NCBI RefSeq assembly: GCF_044792555.1
Contig: NZ_CP126238.1
Span: forward strand, 2,914,001-2,978,000
From: Alicycliphilus denitrificans_A
GTDB taxonomy: Bacteria; Pseudomonadota; Gammaproteobacteria; Burkholderiales; Burkholderiaceae_C
Direction: 5' to 3'
DNA: 64,000 nt
Shown here: positions 1 through 8,180 of the stretch, one piece after another
Layout: the number at the start of each line of letters is the position of its first letter
How positions within the stretch are numbered: position 1 is the first letter of the stretch
The notes under the pieces: model-generated
The model's input: only the letters and a program-made list of their open reading frames with translations
Database searches by the model: none
What the model was told of the DNA's origin: nothing
Program-made: the position numbers and the translations under genes

Positions 1-1
1 C

Positions 2-799
2 CGCGCCGACAAGTTCGGCCTGGCCCAACTGCACCAGCTGCGCGGGCGCGTGGGCCGCAGCCACCACCAGGCCTATGCCTACCTGATGGTGCCGGACATG
101 GACGGTTTAACGAAGCAGGCGCAGCAGCGCCTGGACGCCATCCAGCAGATGGAGGAACTGGGCAGCGGCTTCTACCTGGCCATGCACGACCTGGAGATAC
201 GCGGCGCCGGCGAGGTGCTGGGCGAGAGCCAGAGCGGCAACATGCTGGAGGTGGGCTTCCAGCTCTACAACGAGATGCTGGCCGAGGCCGTGCGCTGCCT
301 CAAGGCCGGCAAGGAGCCCGACCTGCTCGCGCCCCTGTCCGCCGCCACCGACATCAACCTGCACGCCCCCGCCCTGCTGCCCGACGACTACTGCGGCGAC
401 GTGCACCTGCGCCTGTCGTTCTACAAGAAGCTGGCCACGGCCCGCACCAGCGAGCAGATCGACGCCCTGCTCGAAGAGATCGTGGACCGCTTCGGCAAGC
501 TGCCCGCCCAGGCGCAGACGCTGATCGACGTGCACCGCCTGCGCGTGCTGTCCGCGCCCTACGGCGTGGTGAAGGTGGATGCCGCGCCCGGCGTGATCCA
601 CATCACCTTCAAGCCCCAGCCACCCATCGACCCGATGAACATCATCCACCTGATCCAGAAGAACAAGCACATCAAGCTCGCCGGCAACGAAAAGCTGCGC
701 ATAGAGCGCGCACTGCCCGAACCGGCGGCGCGCGCGCAGCTGGTGCGGGACGTGCTGCGCAGCCTGGGCCAGCCCCTGGCTGTGGCCACCGCAGCCTGA
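2..799 (+). CDS. mfd: Transcription-repair coupling factor Mfd, C-terminal part (5' end outside window)
   Basis: This is the last 265 residues of Mfd, the DNA translocase that removes stalled RNA polymerase at lesions and recruits UvrA. The reading frame is open from the window edge. It begins with the helicase motif VI stretch QLHQLRGRVGRS, which belongs to the SF2 translocase core. The RAAG-type region follows (EIRGAGEVLGESQSG, near window position 200), and then the C-terminal TRCF domain that contacts UvrA. Length and order fit the end of a roughly 1150-residue Mfd. The true start lies upstream of the window. The next gene begins 7 bases after the stop. Confidence 0.95.
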   Translation, partial: RADKFGLAQLHQLRGRVGRSHHQAYAYLMVPDMDGLTKQAQQRLDAIQQMEELGSGFYLAMHDLEIRGAGEVLGESQSGNMLEVGFQLYNEMLAEAVRCLKAGKEPDLLAPLSAATDINLHAPALLPDDYCGDVHLRLSFYKKLATARTSEQIDALLEEIVDRFGKLPAQAQTLIDVHRLRVLSAPYGVVKVDAAPGVIHITFKPQPPIDPMNIIHLIQKNKHIKLAGNEKLRIERALPEPAARAQLVRDVLRSLGQPLAVATAA

Positions 800-800
800 G

Positions 801-860
801 ATAGCTATGTTTTTGGAAGCTGCCATCGCTTTACTGTCAATGGCTACAGCCCTATTTATG
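801..860 (+). repeat. Dispersed Comamonadaceae-type repeat, copy A (overlaps a CDS start)
   Basis: The sequence follows the repeat pattern ATAGCT, AAGCTGC, CGCTTTA, a spacer, then GGCTA and CCTATTT. This is a degenerate match to the other copies in the window (general plan TTTTGATAGCT, TTGCGCTT, a spacer of about 10 bases, AAGCGCTA, GGCC, ATTTT). Here it spans the mfd stop and the first codons of the downstream membrane protein. Confidence 0.5.
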
Positions 861-1481
861 CAACCATGGCGGTTATTGGCCAGCCAACGCCCCCTGGCGC
901 ATGAAACCCATGGCCGCGCCTCGCCGCTATGGACGCCGCTGCTCGCCTCCTTGGTCGTGCTGCCCTGGGCCTGGGCCCTGCCCACACTGCACCACATGCC
1001 GCTGCAGCTGCAGTGGTCGGGCGCCTGCCTGGTGCTGCTGACGCTGGGCTGGCCGCTGGCCGTACCGGTGCTGCTGGCCGTGGGCGCCATCGCCGCGCTG
1101 GTCTCGCCCGGCCTGTCCTGGGCCGACGCCCTGGGCCTGGCCGTCTGGCAGGGCGTGGTGCCGGCCACGCTGGCGCTGCTGCTGGGCTGGCTCATGCGGC
1201 GCCTGATCGCCGCACGCGCCTTCATGGGCGCGCGCATCTTCGTCTACGTGCTGGGGCGCGGCTTTCTGGGCACGGCGCTGTGCATCTTCCTGGCCGGCAG
1301 CCTGTCGCAATGGGCCGGCCATGTGCTGCCGGGCGTGGGCGAGCAGCTGTCCCTGGTGGCGCGCTGGCTCATGGCCTGGGGCGACGCCGTGGTCACCGGC
1401 ATGCTGTGCGCGGTGTTCGTGGCCTTCAAGCCGCAGTGGCTGGCGACCTGGTCCGATCAGATCTACCTGTCCGGGCACTGA
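807..1481 (+). CDS. Predicted multi-pass membrane protein (COG3235/CbiM-like)
   Basis: This 224-residue hydrophobic protein has about six predicted membrane segments with short polar loops, for example around residues 45-65, 68-100, 108-130 and 140-165. It resembles the uncharacterised proteobacterial family COG3235, which is distantly related to CbiM-type energy-coupling permeases; I assign this from overall pattern only. It sits between mfd and serB on the same strand. The start is doubtful. The first roughly 18 codons coincide with a copy of the dispersed genomic repeat (801-860) and there is no clear ribosome binding site. In-frame ATGs at 840 and 858 are alternatives. The substrate is unknown. 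Confidence 0.6.
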   Translation: MFLEAAIALLSMATALFMQPWRLLASQRPLAHETHGRASPLWTPLLASLVVLPWAWALPTLHHMPLQLQWSGACLVLLTLGWPLAVPVLLAVGAIAALVSPGLSWADALGLAVWQGVVPATLALLLGWLMRRLIAARAFMGARIFVYVLGRGFLGTALCIFLAGSLSQWAGHVLPGVGEQLSLVARWLMAWGDAVVTGMLCAVFVAFKPQWLATWSDQIYLSGH

Positions 1482-1522
1482 ACGACAATGCCTCTTTTTC
1501 TGCTTTCTGTTCTGTTGTCTCC

Positions 1523-2248
1523 ATGTCTTCCACCACCGAATTCGCCCCCGGCCTCATCCTGCAAGGCATCACCCCCCCGCTGGCATTGAAGAACTACAAG
1601 CTCATCGCCTTCGACATGGACTCCACGCTCATCAACATCGAGTGCGTGGACGAGATTGCCGACTTCGTCGGCTGCAAGGCCGAGGTGGCCGCCATCACCG
1701 AGGCCGCCATGCAGGGCGTGATCACCGACTTCAAGGACAGCCTGCGCCAACGTGTGGCGCTGCTCAAGGGCGTGACCATGGCCGACCTGGAACGCGTCTA
1801 CGGCGAACGCCTGCGCATCAACCCCGGCGCCGCCGAGCTGGTGCGCGCCTGCCGGGCGGCGGGGCTCAAGACCCTGCTGGTCTCGGGGGGCTTTACCTTC
1901 TTTGCGCACCGCGTGCGCGAGCAGCTGGGCATCGACTTCGTGCGCGCCAATGTGCTGGAGCTGCGCTCCAGCACCAACTGCGGCGAGCTCACCGGCCGCA
2001 TGCTGGATCAGGCCTGGGGCGACATCTGCGACGGGGCCGAGAAGCGCCGCACCATGCTGGAGGTCGCCTCGCTGCTGGGTATTGAGCCCGAGCAGTGCAT
2101 CGCCATGGGCGACGGCGCCAACGACCTGCCCATGATGCATGCCGCCGGCCTGTCCGTGGCCTACCACGCCAAGCCCGCCGTGCGTGCCCAGGCCCAGGTG
2201 GCTATCAACCAGGGCGGGCTGGACCGCCTTTTGGAAGTGCTGAGGTAA
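1523..2248 (+). CDS. serB: Phosphoserine phosphatase SerB
   Basis: This 241-residue enzyme catalyses the last step of serine synthesis, hydrolysing O-phosphoserine to serine in the cytosol. It is a HAD-superfamily phosphatase. Motif I is FDMDSTLINIE with nucleophile D31 and acid D33. Motif II is LLVSGGFTFF and motif III/IV is MGDGANDLPMM. The length matches short betaproteobacterial SerB proteins that lack an N-terminal ACT domain. I start at the ATG at 1523 because the homologous part begins there. The same frame is open further upstream, but that part overlaps the preceding gene and has no family match. Confidence 0.95.
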   Translation: MSSTTEFAPGLILQGITPPLALKNYKLIAFDMDSTLINIECVDEIADFVGCKAEVAAITEAAMQGVITDFKDSLRQRVALLKGVTMADLERVYGERLRINPGAAELVRACRAAGLKTLLVSGGFTFFAHRVREQLGIDFVRANVLELRSSTNCGELTGRMLDQAWGDICDGAEKRRTMLEVASLLGIEPEQCIAMGDGANDLPMMHAAGLSVAYHAKPAVRAQAQVAINQGGLDRLLEVLR

Positions 2249-2292
2249 ACATAAAAAACCACTTCGTTATATCGATATGAATTTAATTACGT

Positions 2293-2323
2293 CGTAGTCC
2301 TGGGTACAAACCCGTAAACTACG
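2293..2323 (+). other. Nested inverted repeat in the metQ leader
   Basis: CGTAGT pairs with ACTACG (outer arms 2293-2298 and 2318-2323) and GGGT pairs with ACCC (inner arms 2302-2305 and 2310-2313). No T-run follows, so it is not a simple terminator for serB. It lies about 70 bases upstream of the metQ start and could be an operator or a leader-RNA hairpin. I do not recognise a known riboswitch here. Confidence 0.3.
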
Positions 2324-2390
2324 CCGCACGCCGCGCCCACACCAACCCGGTCTGGGCGCTTTTTCATGGACCCACCCAAGGTTGCATTTG

Positions 2391-3176
2391 ATGTTGAAAC
2401 ACACCCTCTCCGCCCTGGCGATCGCCGCCCTGGCCTTTTCCGCACAGGCTGCCGACGTGCTCAAGGTGGCGGCCACGGCCGTGCCGCACGCCGAGATCCT
2501 GAACTTCGTCAAGCCCCAGCTCAAGGCGCAAGGGCTGGACCTGCAGGTCAAGGAATTCAGCGACTACGTGCAGCCCAACATGGCCGTGGAGGACAAGCAG
2601 CTGGATGCCAACTTCTTCCAGCACCAGCCCTACCTGGACAGCTTCAACAAGGACCGCAAGACCAGCCTGGTGATCGTGCCGAACGGCAAGGTGCATGTGG
2701 AGCCCTTCGGCGCCTATTCCAGCAAGATCAAGAACGTCAAGGACCTGAAGGATGGCGCGACCATCGCCATCCCCAACGACCCCTCCAACGGCGGCCGCGC
2801 CCTGATCCTGCTGGCCAAGCAGGGCCTGATCGAGCTCAAGGATCCCAAGAGCCTGACGCCCACGCCGCTGGACGTGGTGAAGAATCCGAAGAAGCTCAAG
2901 TTCAAGGAGCTGGAGGCCCCGCTGCTGCCGCGCGCCCTGGCCGACGTGGATCTGGCCCTGATCAACACCAACTACGCCATCGAGGCCAAGCTCAACCCGA
3001 CCAAGGATGCGCTGTTCATCGAGGGTGCGGACTCGCCCTACACCAACATCGTGGCCGCCCGCGCCGACCGTGCCAACGACGCCAACATCGCCAAGCTGAT
3101 GAAGGCCCTGCACCAGCCCGAGGTGAAGAAGTTCATCCAGGACAAGTACAAGGGCGCCGTGGTGCCGGCATTCTGA
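2391..3176 (+). CDS. metQ: MetQ/NlpA-family methionine ABC transporter substrate-binding protein
   Basis: This 261-residue exported protein binds methionine (possibly also D-methionine or a related sulfur compound) for a MetNI-type ABC importer. The signal peptide is about residues 1-21 with an AQA-AD cleavage site. There is no lipobox cysteine, so unlike E. coli MetQ it should be free in the periplasm. Family hallmarks are VAATAVPHAEIL, the DANFFQHQPYL block, and ALINTNYAIEAKLNP near the C-terminus. I prefer the ATG at 2391 to an upstream TTG at 2382. It stands alone with a terminator right after it; no metN or metI lies beside it, so its permease partners must be encoded elsewhere. Confidence 0.88.
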   Translation: MLKHTLSALAIAALAFSAQAADVLKVAATAVPHAEILNFVKPQLKAQGLDLQVKEFSDYVQPNMAVEDKQLDANFFQHQPYLDSFNKDRKTSLVIVPNGKVHVEPFGAYSSKIKNVKDLKDGATIAIPNDPSNGGRALILLAKQGLIELKDPKSLTPTPLDVVKNPKKLKFKELEAPLLPRALADVDLALINTNYAIEAKLNPTKDALFIEGADSPYTNIVAARADRANDANIAKLMKALHQPEVKKFIQDKYKGAVVPAF

Positions 3177-3199
3177 GCAAACGCCTGGCCCCGCACAGA

Positions 3200-3228
3200 A
3201 GCGCTGCCCACGGGCAGCGCTTTTTTTT
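3200..3228 (+). terminator. Rho-independent terminator after metQ
   Basis: An AGCGCTGCC stem (9 bp, tetraloop CACG) is followed directly by a run of eight T. It is 23 bases after the metQ stop. Confidence 0.93.
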
Positions 3229-3243
3229 CGATCAAATACTATT

Positions 3244-3290
3244 ATTTTTATAGCTTTTGGCGCTTTATTCAAGACGCAAGCGGGCTATTT
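3244..3290 (+). repeat. Dispersed repeat, copy B
   Basis: The order TTTTTATAGCT, GGCGCTTTATTCAAG, GCAAGCGGGC, TATTTCA follows the plan of the family. It lies between the metQ terminator and the kdp promoter region. Confidence 0.6.
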
Positions 3291-3320
3291 CACTCACAAA
3301 CCGGGGCTGCCGCCGCCCCG

Positions 3321-3359
3321 TCTTGATGTATTCTTGATACCGCCCGCGCCAGTCTTGAG
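3321..3359 (+). promoter_or_regulatory. Candidate KdpE operator: TCTTGA direct repeats
   Basis: TCTTGAT occurs at 3321 and 3332 and TCTTGAG at 3353, so spacings are 11 and 21 bases, about one and two helical turns. OmpR-type regulators such as KdpE bind direct repeats with this phasing. The block lies 56 bases upstream of the first kdp reading frame. The repeats are visible; KdpE binding is inference. Confidence 0.45.
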
Positions 3360-3414
3360 CCCCTTTTGACGCGTCGCCTCCTAGCATCCGGGTCATCAAC
3401 CACGGGAGTCAGAG

Positions 3415-3516
3415 ATGGATCTTGCGTACGTTGCTGGCATAGGCCTGCTGGGGCTGGCCGTCTGGGCCTTGGCCCAGGGCTGCGCCCGTCTGCAGGCCGG
3501 GGGAGAGCGCTCATGA
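3415..3516 (+). CDS. Kdp-associated 33-residue membrane microprotein
   Basis: The ATG at 3415 follows a GGGAG ribosome binding site by 7 bases and opens a 33-residue frame. The product has one hydrophobic segment (about residues 4-20) and then a short basic tail containing CARLQAGGER. Its TGA overlaps the kdpF ATG (ATGA), which implies translational coupling to the Kdp complex genes. Small proteins of this style occur ahead of kdpF in other proteobacteria, as far as I recall. It could be a second KdpF-like stabiliser. I am fairly sure it is translated because of the ribosome binding site and the overlap; its function is unknown. Confidence 0.65.
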   Translation: MDLAYVAGIGLLGLAVWALAQGCARLQAGGERS

Positions 3517-3605
3517 CCGGCTGGCTTTTCACCGCTGCAGCGCTGGCCGCAGGCCTGCTCATGTACCTGGTGGCCGTGCTGCTGCGGCCGGAGGACTTCT
3601 CGTGA
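3513..3605 (+). CDS. kdpF: Potassium-transporting ATPase small subunit KdpF
   Basis: This 30-residue single-span peptide (LLMYLVAVLLRPEDF at its end) matches the size and character of KdpF, which stabilises the KdpABC complex in the inner membrane. The typical ending L-x-x-P-E-x-F is present. It overlaps the upstream microprotein by four bases, and its stop overlaps the GTG start of kdpA. Confidence 0.88.
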   Translation: MTGWLFTAAALAAGLLMYLVAVLLRPEDFS

Positions 3606-5395
3606 ACGCCCCCGCCTGGATGCTGCTGGCGGCCTACCTGGCAGCGTTGCTGGCGCTGGCCTGGCCGCTGGCGCGCTGGATCGACGCCGTGATGGAGGGG
3701 CGCGTCGCCTGGCTCGCGCGCCTCGAAGCCCCGCTGCTGCGCGCAGTCGGGATGCGCGCCGACCAGGAAACGGGCTGGCTGCGCTACTGCCTGGGGCTGC
3801 TGGCCTTCAACCTGCTGGGCCTGTGCGCCCTGTACAGCCTGCAGCGCCTGCAAGCCTGGCTGCCGCTGAACCCGCAGGGCTTCGGCGCCGTCGCGCCCGA
3901 ACTGGCCTTCAACACCGCCGTGAGCTTTGTCACCAACACCAACTGGCAGAACTACGGCGGCGAGACGACGATGGCCTACCTCACGCAGATGCTGGGGCTG
4001 ACGGTGCAGAACTTCCTCTCGGCCGCGACGGGCCTGGTCGTGGTGCTGGCGCTGATGCGCGGCTTCGCGCGCCATTCGGCCCAGGTCATCGGTAATGTGT
4101 GGGCCGACCTGCTGCGCGCCACGCTGTGGGTGCTGCTGCCGCTGTCCCTGGTCTTCTCGATCGTGCTCGCCAGCGAAGGCGTGGTGCAGAACCTGGCGCC
4201 CTACCAGCAGGTGCAGACGCTGCAGGCCGTGCACTGGCAGCAGCCCCGGCTGGGCGCAGACGGGCAGCCACTCGAAGACTCCCAGGGCCGGCCCGTGCTG
4301 GAGGACAAGTCCAGTACCGCCCAGACCCTGGCCATGGGCCCCGTGGCCTCGCAGGAGGCCATCAAGATGCTGGGTACCAACGGCGGCGGCTTCTTCAACG
4401 CAAACTCGGCACACCCGTTCGAGAACCCCTCGGCGCTGAGCAATTTCTTGCAGATGCTCGCCATCTTCCTGATCCCCGCCGCGCTGTGTTTCGTGTTCGG
4501 CCGCATGGTCGGCGACATGCGCCAGGGCTGGACGGTGCTCGCGGCCATGGCGGCGCTGTTCGTCGTCTTCGCGGCGGCCGCCACGGCGTTCGAGCAGCAG
4601 GGCAACCCCGCCCTGGCCGCACTGGGCGTGGATCAGACGCCGAGCCTGGCGCAATCGGGCGGCAACATGGAAGGCAAGGAGCTGCGCTTTGGCATCAACG
4701 CCTCGGCCCTGTTCGCCACCATCACCACGGCCGCGAGCTGCGGCGCCGTGAACGCCATGCACGACAGCTTCACGCCGCTGGGCGGCATGGTGCCGCTGGT
4801 GCTGATGCAGCTGGGCGAGGTGGTGTTCGGCGGCGTGGGCGCGGGCCTGTACGGCATGCTGCTGTTCGCCATCCTCGCGGTGTTCATCGCGGGGCTGATG
4901 ATCGGGCGCACGCCCGAGTACCTGGGCAAGAAGATCGAGGCGCACGAGATGAAGCTGGTGGCCATCGCCATCCTCGTCACGCCGCTGCTGGTGCTGGGCG
5001 GCACGGCCGTGGCCGTGCTCGCCGAGGCGGGGCGCGCGGGCATCCTGAACCCGGGCCCGCATGGCTTTTCGGAGGTGCTGTACGCGCTCAGCTCTGCCGC
5101 CAACAACAACGGCAGCGCCTTCGCCGGCCTGTCGGCCAACACCCCCTTCTACAACCTGCTGCTGGCGCTGGCCATGTGGCTGGGCCGCTTCGGCGTGCTC
5201 GTGCCCGTGCTGGCCATCGCCGGCGCGCTGGCCGCGAAAAAGCGCCTGGCCGCCACCGCGGGCACGCTGCCCACGCACGGCCCGCTGTTCGCCGCTCTCT
5301 TGATCGGCTGCGTGCTGCTGGTCGGCCTGCTGAGCTACTTGCCCGCGCTGGCCCTGAGCCCCGTGGTCGAGCACCTGATGCTGTGGACGCATTGA
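3602..5395 (+). CDS. kdpA: Potassium-transporting ATPase subunit KdpA
   Basis: This 597-residue integral membrane subunit binds and translocates K+. It belongs to the superfamily of K+ transporters with four selectivity-filter repeats. The filter-type loops are visible: TNTNWQNYGGETTM, GTNGGGFFNANSAHPFENP, a CGAVNAMHDSFTPLGG block, and SSAANNNGSAFAGL. The start is GTG at 3602, overlapping the kdpF stop, and the second residue onward is hydrophobic as in the family. The length is as expected (about 560-600). kdpB follows after 10 bases. Confidence 0.96.
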   Translation: MNAPAWMLLAAYLAALLALAWPLARWIDAVMEGRVAWLARLEAPLLRAVGMRADQETGWLRYCLGLLAFNLLGLCALYSLQRLQAWLPLNPQGFGAVAPELAFNTAVSFVTNTNWQNYGGETTMAYLTQMLGLTVQNFLSAATGLVVVLALMRGFARHSAQVIGNVWADLLRATLWVLLPLSLVFSIVLASEGVVQNLAPYQQVQTLQAVHWQQPRLGADGQPLEDSQGRPVLEDKSSTAQTLAMGPVASQEAIKMLGTNGGGFFNANSAHPFENPSALSNFLQMLAIFLIPAALCFVFGRMVGDMRQGWTVLAAMAALFVVFAAAATAFEQQGNPALAALGVDQTPSLAQSGGNMEGKELRFGINASALFATITTAASCGAVNAMHDSFTPLGGMVPLVLMQLGEVVFGGVGAGLYGMLLFAILAVFIAGLMIGRTPEYLGKKIEAHEMKLVAIAILVTPLLVLGGTAVAVLAEAGRAGILNPGPHGFSEVLYALSSAANNNGSAFAGLSANTPFYNLLLALAMWLGRFGVLVPVLAIAGALAAKKRLAATAGTLPTHGPLFAALLIGCVLLVGLLSYLPALALSPVVEHLMLWTH

Positions 5396-5405
5396 GGAAT
5401 CCGCC

Positions 5406-7484
5406 ATGCCCCGCAAAACCCTGCCCCTGTTCGACCCGGCGCTGGTACGCCCCGCCCTGGCCGATGCCTTCAAGAAGCTGGATCCGCGCGTGCAATGGCG
5501 CAACCCGGTGATGTTCGTCGTCTACGTGGGCAGCGCCTTCACCAGCACGCTGGCGCTGGCCCAGCCCACGCGGTTCAGCGCGCAAGTGGCGCTGTGGCTG
5601 TGGTTCACCGTGCTGTTCGCCAACTTCGCCGAGGCCCTGGCCGAGGGCCGCAGCAAGGCCCAGGCGGCCTCGCTGCGCGGCCTCAAGAAGGCGACCTGGG
5701 CCAAGCGGCTGCAAGGCACCTATGACCAGGCTCTCGACCATGCGCCGCCGCGCACGCAAATGCAGTGGCTGCCGCTCGAGGCCGAGAACCTGCGCAAGGG
5801 CGACATCGTGCTCGTCGAGGCCGGCGAGACCATTCCCGCCGACGGCGAGGTGATCGACGGCGTGGCCTCGGTGGACGAAAGCGCCATCACCGGCGAATCG
5901 GCCCCCGTGATCCGCGAATCGGGCGGCGACTTCTCGGCCGTCACGGGCGGCACGCGCGTGCTGTCGGACTGGATCGTGGTGCGTGTCGCCGTGAACCCCG
6001 GAGAGACCTTCGTGGATCGCATGATCGCCATGGTCGAGTCGGCCCGCCGCCAGAAGACGCCCAACGAGATCGCACTGACCATCCTGCTCGTGGCGCTGAC
6101 CATCGTGTTCCTCGCCGTGGTGGCGACGCTGCTGCCGTTCTCGGCGTTCGGCGTGCAGGCCAGCGGCGCGGGCGCGCCCGTGGATCTGGTGGTGCTCGTG
6201 GCGCTGCTGGTGTGCCTGATCCCCACGACCATCGCGGGGCTGCTCAGCGCCATCGGCGTGGCGGGCATGAGCCGCATGATGCAGGCCAACGTGATCGCCA
6301 CCTCGGGCCGCGCCGTCGAGGCCGCGGGCGACGTGGACGTGCTGCTGCTGGACAAGACCGGCACCATCACGCTGGGCAACCGCCAGGCCAGCGCCTTCCT
6401 GCCCGCACCGGGCGTGCCGGAGGGAACGCTGGCCGACGCCGCACAGCTGGCCTCGCTGGCCGACGAGACGCCCGAGGGCCGCTCCATCGTGGTGCTCGCC
6501 AAGCAGAAGTTCAACCTGCGCGAGCGCGACGTGGCGGGCCTGGGCGCGCATTTCGTGCACTTCACGGCCCAGACGCGCATGAGCGGCGTGGATCTGCCGG
6601 GCCCGCGCCTGCTGCGCAAGGGCGCGGCCGAGGCCATCCGCCAGCATGTGCAGGCGCTGGGCGGCAGCTTCCCCAGCGCGCTGCAGGCCACGGTGGACGA
6701 TGCGGCGCGGCGCGGCAGCACGCCGCTGGCCGTGGCCGACGGCACGCGCGTGCTCGGCGTGGTGGAGCTCAAGGACATCGTCAAGGGCGGCATCAAGGAG
6801 CGCTTCGCCGAACTGCGCCGCATGGGCATACAGACCGTGATGGTGACGGGCGACAACCGGCTCACGGCCGCCTCCATTGCGGCCGAGGCCGGCGTGGACG
6901 ACTTCCTCGCCGAGGCCACGCCCGAGGCCAAGCTGCAGCTCATCCGCGCGCACCAGGGCGCGGGCCGCCTCGTCGCGATGACCGGCGACGGCACCAACGA
7001 CGCCCCCGCGCTGGCCCAGGCCGACGTGGCCGTGGCCATGAACACCGGCACGCAGGCCGCCAAGGAGGCCGGCAACATGGTGGACCTGGACAGCAACCCC
7101 ACCAAGCTGATCGAGATCGTCGAGACCGGCAAGCAGATGCTGATGACGCGCGGCGCGCTCACCACCTTCAGCATCGCCAACGACCTGGCCAAGTACTTCG
7201 CCATCATTCCGGCCGCGTTCGTCGGCACCTACCCGCAGCTCGCGGCGCTCAACGTCATGCAGCTGGCCAGCCCCGCCTCGGCCATCCTGTCGGCGGTGGT
7301 CTTCAACGCGCTGGTCATCGTCTTCCTGATCCCGCTGGCGCTCAAGGGCGTGCGCTACCGCGCCGTGGGTGCGGCCGCGCTGCTGCGCCGCAACCTGCTG
7401 CTGTACGGGCTGGGTGGCGTCATCGTGCCCTTCATCGGCATCAAGGTCATTGACCTGGCCGTGGCCGCGCTCGGCCTGGCCTGA
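5406..7484 (+). CDS. kdpB: Potassium-transporting P-type ATPase subunit KdpB
   Basis: This 692-residue catalytic subunit hydrolyses ATP to drive K+ uptake through KdpA. The P-type signatures are DKTGT with phosphorylated Asp316, the actuator loop AITGESAPV, and the hinge TGDGTNDAPALAQADVAVAM. Ribosome-binding GGAATC precedes the ATG. Only seven or so membrane spans are expected, as in the type IA family. The gene lies between kdpA and kdpC as usual. Confidence 0.97.
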   Translation: MPRKTLPLFDPALVRPALADAFKKLDPRVQWRNPVMFVVYVGSAFTSTLALAQPTRFSAQVALWLWFTVLFANFAEALAEGRSKAQAASLRGLKKATWAKRLQGTYDQALDHAPPRTQMQWLPLEAENLRKGDIVLVEAGETIPADGEVIDGVASVDESAITGESAPVIRESGGDFSAVTGGTRVLSDWIVVRVAVNPGETFVDRMIAMVESARRQKTPNEIALTILLVALTIVFLAVVATLLPFSAFGVQASGAGAPVDLVVLVALLVCLIPTTIAGLLSAIGVAGMSRMMQANVIATSGRAVEAAGDVDVLLLDKTGTITLGNRQASAFLPAPGVPEGTLADAAQLASLADETPEGRSIVVLAKQKFNLRERDVAGLGAHFVHFTAQTRMSGVDLPGPRLLRKGAAEAIRQHVQALGGSFPSALQATVDDAARRGSTPLAVADGTRVLGVVELKDIVKGGIKERFAELRRMGIQTVMVTGDNRLTAASIAAEAGVDDFLAEATPEAKLQLIRAHQGAGRLVAMTGDGTNDAPALAQADVAVAMNTGTQAAKEAGNMVDLDSNPTKLIEIVETGKQMLMTRGALTTFSIANDLAKYFAIIPAAFVGTYPQLAALNVMQLASPASAILSAVVFNALVIVFLIPLALKGVRYRAVGAAALLRRNLLLYGLGGVIVPFIGIKVIDLAVAALGLA

Positions 7485-7508
7485 GCTGGCATTGCAAGGA
7501 GTCCCCAG

Positions 7509-8126
7509 ATGTCCATCCTCCATCCCCGCCAAGAGCAGCCCGGGCGCACGCCGGGCCTGCTGCGCCCCGCGCTGGTGCTGTTCGTGCTGCTGTCGGCCGT
7601 GACCGGCCTGCTGTACCCGCTGACCGTCACCGGTCTAGCCCAGGCATTGTTTCCCCAGCAGGCCAACGGCAGCCTGGTCATGCACAACGGTCATGCCGTC
7701 GGCTCGGCGCTGATTGGCCAGTCGTTCACCGAGGCCAGGTACTTCTGGGGCCGTCCCTCGGCCACCGCGCCCATGGCGTACAACGCCGAGGCTTCCGGCG
7801 GCTCAAACCTGGGCCCCTCCAACCCCGCGCTCGCAGCCGCGGTGCGCGCGCGCGTGCAGGCACTGCGCGCGGCCGATCCCGGCAACCTCGCCCCCGTGCC
7901 CGTAGACCTGGTCACGGCGTCGGCCAGCGGGCTGGACCCGCACATCAGCCGCGCTGCCGCCGACTACCAGGCGGCGCGCGTGGCCCGCGCGCGCCGCCTG
8001 CCCGAGACTCAGGTGCGCGCGCTCGTCGCGCGGCACAGCGAAGGCGCGCTGCTGGGCTTGCTGGGCGAGCCGCGCGTCAACGTGCTGCGGCTGAACCTGG
8101 CGCTGGATGCGCTATCACAAAAATAG
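7509..8126 (+). CDS. kdpC: Potassium-transporting ATPase subunit KdpC
   Basis: This 205-residue subunit has a single N-terminal membrane span (about residues 18-38) and a periplasmic domain. Family motifs include GLLYPLTVTGLAQ, GSALIGQSF, YFWGRPS and SGLDPHISRAAA. AAGGAG lies 9 bases before the ATG. It completes the pump complex. A copy of the dispersed repeat follows immediately and separates it from kdpD. Confidence 0.96.
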   Translation: MSILHPRQEQPGRTPGLLRPALVLFVLLSAVTGLLYPLTVTGLAQALFPQQANGSLVMHNGHAVGSALIGQSFTEARYFWGRPSATAPMAYNAEASGGSNLGPSNPALAAAVRARVQALRAADPGNLAPVPVDLVTASASGLDPHISRAAADYQAARVARARRLPETQVRALVARHSEGALLGLLGEPRVNVLRLNLALDALSQK

Positions 8127-8164
8127 CGTATTGCGCTTCATCCCATTGGGTTGAAGGCCGATTT
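8113..8164 (+). repeat. Dispersed repeat, copy C (between kdpC and kdpD)
   Basis: ATCACAAAAATAGCG, TTGCGCTTC, a spacer, then GAAGGCC and GATTTGA fit the family plan. It covers the kdpC stop and most of the 54-base gap before kdpD. Confidence 0.55.
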
Positions 8165-8180
8165 GATCTATAACCCCCTG

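Noticed and set aside
929..1522. N-terminal extension of SerB by 198 codons
   Set aside because: The extension overlaps the membrane-protein gene in another frame and has an Ala/Gly/Arg-rich shadow composition. SerB homology starts at 1523.
3290..7532. Very long minus-strand open frames opposite kdpA and kdpB
   Set aside because: They are a by-product of high GC in codon position three of the real genes. They have no ribosome binding sites or protein-family features, and they lie fully antisense to clear Kdp subunits.
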